From contig CAJNOJ010000078.1 of the NCBI GenBank assembly GCA_905250025.1, positions 186,001 through 250,000 on the forward strand: DNA of 64,000 nt, read 5' to 3'. This document shows positions 59,877 to 64,000 of this stretch, piece by piece. Positions within the stretch are counted from its first letter, which is position 1, and every line of letters begins with the position of its first letter. Both the position numbers and the translations under genes were made by a program. Source of the DNA: Adineta ricciae (taxonomy: Eukaryota > Rotifera > Eurotatoria > Adinetida > Adinetidae). The notes beneath the pieces were generated by a model. It searched no databases and was not told where the DNA came from. It saw only the letters and a program-made list of their open reading frames with translations.

Positions 59877-60830
59877 ATGAATATGTGGATGTTGACAAAT
59901 ATTCTGTTAAATATTGTAACATTAATCAATTGTATCTTAACAATTTTCATTTGTTTCTTTATTCTTTTCTTAATTTTATTCTTTCATCGAAAATCTCGCT
60001 CTGTTCCACTATTACTTGCTGCTCATACATGTTCGACATTACTCATATCCGGGTTGATGTTAGCAAGTATGGCAAACGCAAGTTTACTCGGATTTCTGGG
60101 TATTTCATTAGAAGAACATCGACCAACGATTTGGTGCCGCTGGCGTGGCTTTTTTATCCATGGTTTTCTCTGTGCTCTTTATGATTCGTACATTTTACAA
60201 GCTGCATATCGTCTTTGTCGAGTTGTGTTTTACCGTCGGAAGCGTTTACATAGTTTTCCCTTATACCTACTTCTTGTACCTATTGAATCAACCTTTGGTG
60301 TTGTATGCATATCACCTGTTCTTCTACGTAATGATGTTATTTATCTTTCAAGTGAATTCTACTGTCAAACGCCGTTTACGAATATCCCAGCGATTTGCTA
60401 TGTTGCCATTCGATTGTTTTTTCTTCCACTTCTATTTATCGCTTCAGTTTATATATTCCTACTCAGACATATTCGAAATATGACATCATCGCCAGCAATG
60501 ACCGGATATTATCGACGACGTACGAAGCAAAATACTCGAGATTTAGTTGTTATTCGACGATTGTTGTTAATGTTAGGCGTGTTAATTCTTCTTGGTTTAC
60601 CATCGATGGTTTTCTTAGGTATTTTTCTATTTACAGGATACCTCACTCCTGTTACATATCGAATCGGATGGCTATCGGTTTCTATATCGCTTGTTTTTCT
60701 TGCTTATATGATCATTCAATTGACGAGTCCACTACGGAAAACCGTCCGACGAATCTTTCAACGAAGTCCTTCCAGTCAAAATCGCAGTAAATCTTCACGA
60801 GAACATCAACAGCAAGTGACTAGCGTGTAA
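59877..60830 (+). CDS. rhodopsin-like 7TM receptor, single exon
   Basis: 317 residues, intronless. Seven hydrophobic segments. Helix 1 reads ILTIFICFFILFLILFFHRK without the GN motif. Helix 3 region: ALYDSYILQAAYRLCRVVFY, so DRY is replaced by YRL. Loop 3 is basic (YYRRRTKQNTRDLVVIRR). Helix 7 ends VFLAYMIIQLTSPLRKTVRR. The short extracellular loops and the W-C-R motif at helix 3 (TIWCRWRGFF) give a disulfide Cys; its partner in loop 2 is SEFYCQTPF. This pattern fits a bdelloid-expanded class A receptor. Ligand unknown. Confidence 0.82.
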   Translation: MNMWMLTNILLNIVTLINCILTIFICFFILFLILFFHRKSRSVPLLLAAHTCSTLLISGLMLASMANASLLGFLGISLEEHRPTIWCRWRGFFIHGFLCALYDSYILQAAYRLCRVVFYRRKRLHSFPLYLLLVPIESTFGVVCISPVLLRNDVIYLSSEFYCQTPFTNIPAICYVAIRLFFLPLLFIASVYIFLLRHIRNMTSSPAMTGYYRRRTKQNTRDLVVIRRLLLMLGVLILLGLPSMVFLGIFLFTGYLTPVTYRIGWLSVSISLVFLAYMIIQLTSPLRKTVRRIFQRSPSSQNRSKSSREHQQQVTSV

Positions 60831-62209
60831 TATTCCTGGTTTCTATCAAACGTTATTTCGACAGTCGTAGCTCGATGTGAATTCACTCAGTGAAAGAGTC
60901 AACGACTTGTAGTTGTTATGCGAACGATGACTCTGAGCAGATTAAGTTTGAAAAGTACGCCGAGTTTCAGCATGTGTTGTATAATGTTTGGTTCATGACA
61001 AGATGTTCATCTGCTTTGTTTTATTTTCTATAAACATATGTTCATGACATGAAACATAAAAAAATCCATTGTTCTTTTCTCTCCTATGTTTTACTGCACT
61101 CTAAGCGCAATTTTTCCTCGCGTTTGTCGAACGCTTTGTCAGAGAATTGCATAAATCTTGATTTTGAAATTAGAAAAAAATTGACTAAAAACCTACGAGC
61201 AACATTTTATTATTAAACGATTATGAATCATAATCTTTGCGTATATAAACGATACTGATGGCAATATCTGTAGGTATTATCTCCTTAATTGATACTGTTT
61301 CCGGCAGGAGAACAACAAAGTGCAGTCACTTTAATATGGCATTACTATATTTTGGTACAAAACATCGTTTATTGAAAAGAACTTGATTTAAGAGAATAGA
61401 CTTCTTCTTTTATCTTTGCTTCAGGAGGAATTTCCCAAAATTGTCGATTTGTGGTGTGTGTGAATGCCGAGAATTGATCTTCGTCACCCGACAGAAAACT
61501 GATTCATTAATGTACAAGGAAAAGCCTCTTAATGGAACAGAAATTTGAGAAGCGGAAAGACATGTTTCTAGAGAGTATAGACGGACAGGAAAACAAAATT
61601 GAAAGCATTTTGCTGAATGTTACATACATATTTTTGTATTTTCTGTACGCTTAGAAAGAACCATCGATATGCACAATAAAAACATTGCGTGCGTGCATCC
61701 TCCCTCTCAATTTCTTTTTTTTGATAATTAATGACAACATGATTCAATCGAATGACATCGTTAGGCCATCAACATGGTTATCATTCGATGCGCTCTTTAC
61801 TCATTGCAATAATAGTTTGTAAATGCATGTGAAAAGAGAAGAAAAAGACGAAAGAATAATTACATATTGACTCACTCCATCAATATTGTTCGAAATAGCA
61901 AAATATCCTCTCATAGATATGAAGAAAGACGTCATCATTCCACGTATAATTGAAGGAAAAAAAAACAAAAAAGAAAGTTTTTTTTTTCGTCAATCTTTTC
62001 CCTCGTATTGCATATGATTTGCTGTCAGCAGTCGGAGTAAATTATCAACTTTGCTTGACGTACTGGTGTCGAATAAAACGAAAAAAAGGAAAGAAAAATG
62101 TCTAAGGACATAGAGAACAGAATAGAAAAACACTTATTTTAACTTTCATTTGCAACCTTCAGTAATAAAAAAGACCGATTTAAACTTTCTTTTGCTTTCT
62201 GGTGCAGAA
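60831..62209. other. intergenic region before the zinc-finger gene
   Basis: About 1.38 kb of AT-rich sequence. No coding signal, no RNA gene and no clear repeat seen. Confidence 0.4.
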
Positions 62210-63945
62210 ATGAAGTACAAACAATGTAAGTAATGCCGATATGATTGTTCGATCGAGTCATTTTCTTTCTTAGTATGTCCCAAATCCTTGCGACCAAATC
62301 CATTGCTGCACAAAAGACACCAACGTTGTTCCTTATGCGATACACTATTGAAAACTCAACGTTACATGACAGTCGGTAAATCAGTCAATGAATCGTTCGC
62401 TATCAAGGATGAGAAAGCGATTACCTACGCCGAATGTTGTCGACAGTATTTAAAAGAATCTTCTCTTGTGGATAAGCTACATATGATTTGTTTGAAATGC
62501 TGCAATAATTTACAACGAGTACATGCATTGCATACGGATGCGGATGATTTAACTGAGAAACTACGGCGGACTTGTTCGAAAACGAAACGTTTACATCGTA
62601 TTCGACATTCATCGTCGAAAAGCGAAACAGATATAAAAATTAAGATCGAATCATCGCCAGTGGATCATGTCAAAGATTTGGCAATTCCAACATCAGCGAT
62701 TATTCCAAGTATTAATTCAGCTTTCATTCCTCCGCAAATCTTTTCACATGAACATGAATCTAATCAACCATATCTCTATCAACACAAGATAACGAATCCA
62801 TCACCAGTATGAATCACTGCATTTTCGCATAACTATCACGAATATTCACTGATAATCTCTTAGATTCCATTCGCGCAATTCCTTATTGATTCTCCAATAG
62901 CAACCAATCTCTCTCAGCGTGACAAACAACGAAATCTTTCCAACTGTGAACAAATATCGCCAGGTTTGTATTCAAATATGCATAGTCCACTAAGGACAGT
63001 CTTCCTTCTCACGAGATTAATCACGAAAGGACCTTCCTCGATAAATTTTTTTGCGACATATGTTTCGCATCACAATTCCTCGTCTTTTCAGAAGCATAGT
63101 TTTAATATTCATCATAGTCACATACTGCTTTACAGTCGTCATGTCTTTACCAAGAAAACATGAATGTTCTAATTCGACTATGAAAAAACATACTCCACAA
63201 ACCGTTTGTTCAGATCCGACTACGAACGATTATATTCGTGCATAGTTTTACACTATTTCCATAATAAATACAGCGAAGAAGAACTTTGCTACAAGCGATA
63301 AGTAATCGATAGTATTAATTGGATTATTTTCATCTAGATGATGATCATTCTATTTCGTCATATCCCAACGAGGATGAAAGCAATAGTAAAAATGCTCGTC
63401 TGTCTCGTCGGCAATATGATTTTCTTATTGAATTACCTGATCAACAGTCGTTAAATGCATTTATCGAAACATCAGCATCCGAATCCGGCTCACGATGGAC
63501 TTGGCGCCGAACATCATCGAACTCTCGCGGTTACAAAGTTTACTATGTATGCAATTTTTCTATGCGTCGTCATTATCATCCATGTCCAGCGGCCATGTAC
63601 GCCTTATTCAATCCCGCTGGTTCAATATCCGTATATTCATATGGTCAACATCGACACATTCCGAAAAATCATCTGCCATTGATAATCTCAGATCAAACCA
63701 AAGACGAAATATTCAAATGTTTACAAACAGATATGTCCGCGACGAGTATTCGTGAACATTTAATTCGCTTGAAGTTGCCATTCGGTGATACAAAGAAATT
63801 GAATAATTTCATAAAGTATCATCGAGAGTTATTACGGTTCGGGGCAGTAACAAATGTTCGAGTCAATGGAACTGCTTATCGACAGCCTCAATATTGGGCT
63901 ATTCGACGATCGTCACCAGTCAATACGAGCACGACAATATTGTAG
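62210..63945 (+). CDS. putative DNA-binding protein: ZAD-like N-terminus and FLYWCH/GCM-type zinc finger
   Basis: Four exons (62210-62225, 62274-62806, 62864-62963, 63338-63945) sum to 418 residues in phase. The 374-bp intron is long for this window. The N-terminal region has paired CxxC motifs (CSLCDTLLKTQRYMTVGK… MICLKCCNNL), like a ZAD or related treble-clef domain. A Ser/Lys-rich linker includes an IKIKIESS sumoylation-like site. The C-terminal module reads WTWRRTSSNSRGYKVYYVC, then HYHPCPAAMYALF and YGQHRHIP. This is a Cys-x(n)-Cys-x(n)-His-x-His arrangement of the FLYWCH/WRKY-GCM superfamily. A helical part follows (KDEIFKCLQTDMSATSIREH), as seen next to such fingers in CaRF-like proteins and MULE-type transposases. 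It may be a transcription factor or a domesticated transposase DNA-binding part. No catalytic transposase domain is seen. Confidence 0.7.
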
Positions 63946-64000
63946 ACAGTTTTATTTAAATTCAAATCAATTTGAGCATGGTGTTTTCGATTTTTTTTCT

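Noticed and set aside
1-64000. CRISPR arrays, long terminal repeats, terminal inverted repeats, telomeric repeats
   Set aside because: None seen on reading; only short microsatellites were found. A repeat-finding program could still detect diverged copies.

Overview
The window reads as a compact, AT-rich invertebrate genome, and a bdelloid rotifer (Adineta/Rotaria type) is my best guess. The grounds are introns of mostly 45-65 bp, intergenic gaps often under 250 bp, fast-evolving 7TM receptors beside conserved metazoan genes (TRIO, RAP1, PPEF, TDP2, NOL10, CPSF6, KDM4, CHFR, NDUFAF4), and a family rare in animals but known as a transferred gene in bdelloids (GH32). The species call is inference. 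Exon chains were followed by hand using GT/AG sites and reading phase. For the genes where I give a protein length, the exon sum was checked to be a whole number of codons, except where marked 'about'.

Layout from left to right: TRIO-type RhoGEF (+), secreted Mn/Fe superoxide dismutase (+), GH32 glycosidase (-), RAP1 (+), PPEF/RdgC phosphatase (-), TDP2 (-), laccase-like multicopper oxidase (-), a membrane-anchored protein with a bacterial-looking ectodomain (+), a VWA7-like secreted protein (-), a small membrane protein (+), a RasGEF (+), an ecto-NTPDase (-), three tandem PWWP genes and NOL10 (+, operon-like), a 7TM receptor (-), CPSF6 (+), a tiny spliced ORF (+), a 7TM receptor (-), a C-type-lectin membrane protein (+), a glycosaminoglycan 3-O-sulfotransferase (+), KDM4 (-), CHFR (-), NDUFAF4 (+), a lipidation-type orphan (-), a 7TM receptor (+), and a two-zinc-finger-module DNA-binding protein (+).

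Themes. Ras/Rho signalling (TRIO, RAP1, RasGEF), chromatin and DNA-damage functions (TDP2, KDM4, CHFR with its PAR-binding finger, PWWP proteins), RNA and ribosome biogenesis (CPSF6, NOL10), and a block of secreted or cell-surface proteins, some with a foreign look (GH32, multicopper oxidase, bacterial-like ectodomain). Several convergent gene pairs have stop codons only 31-111 bp apart. Many start codons sit just after an acceptor-like (T)nNAG, as expected for spliced-leader trans-splicing.

The most novel signal I see is the tandem PWWP triplet with a shared, unrecognised C-terminal domain. I saw no CRISPR array, no rRNA or convincing tRNA, and no intact transposon. A few coding-like stretches are decayed or unidentified: antisense inside the TRIO intron, 41650-42265, and 31060-31220.
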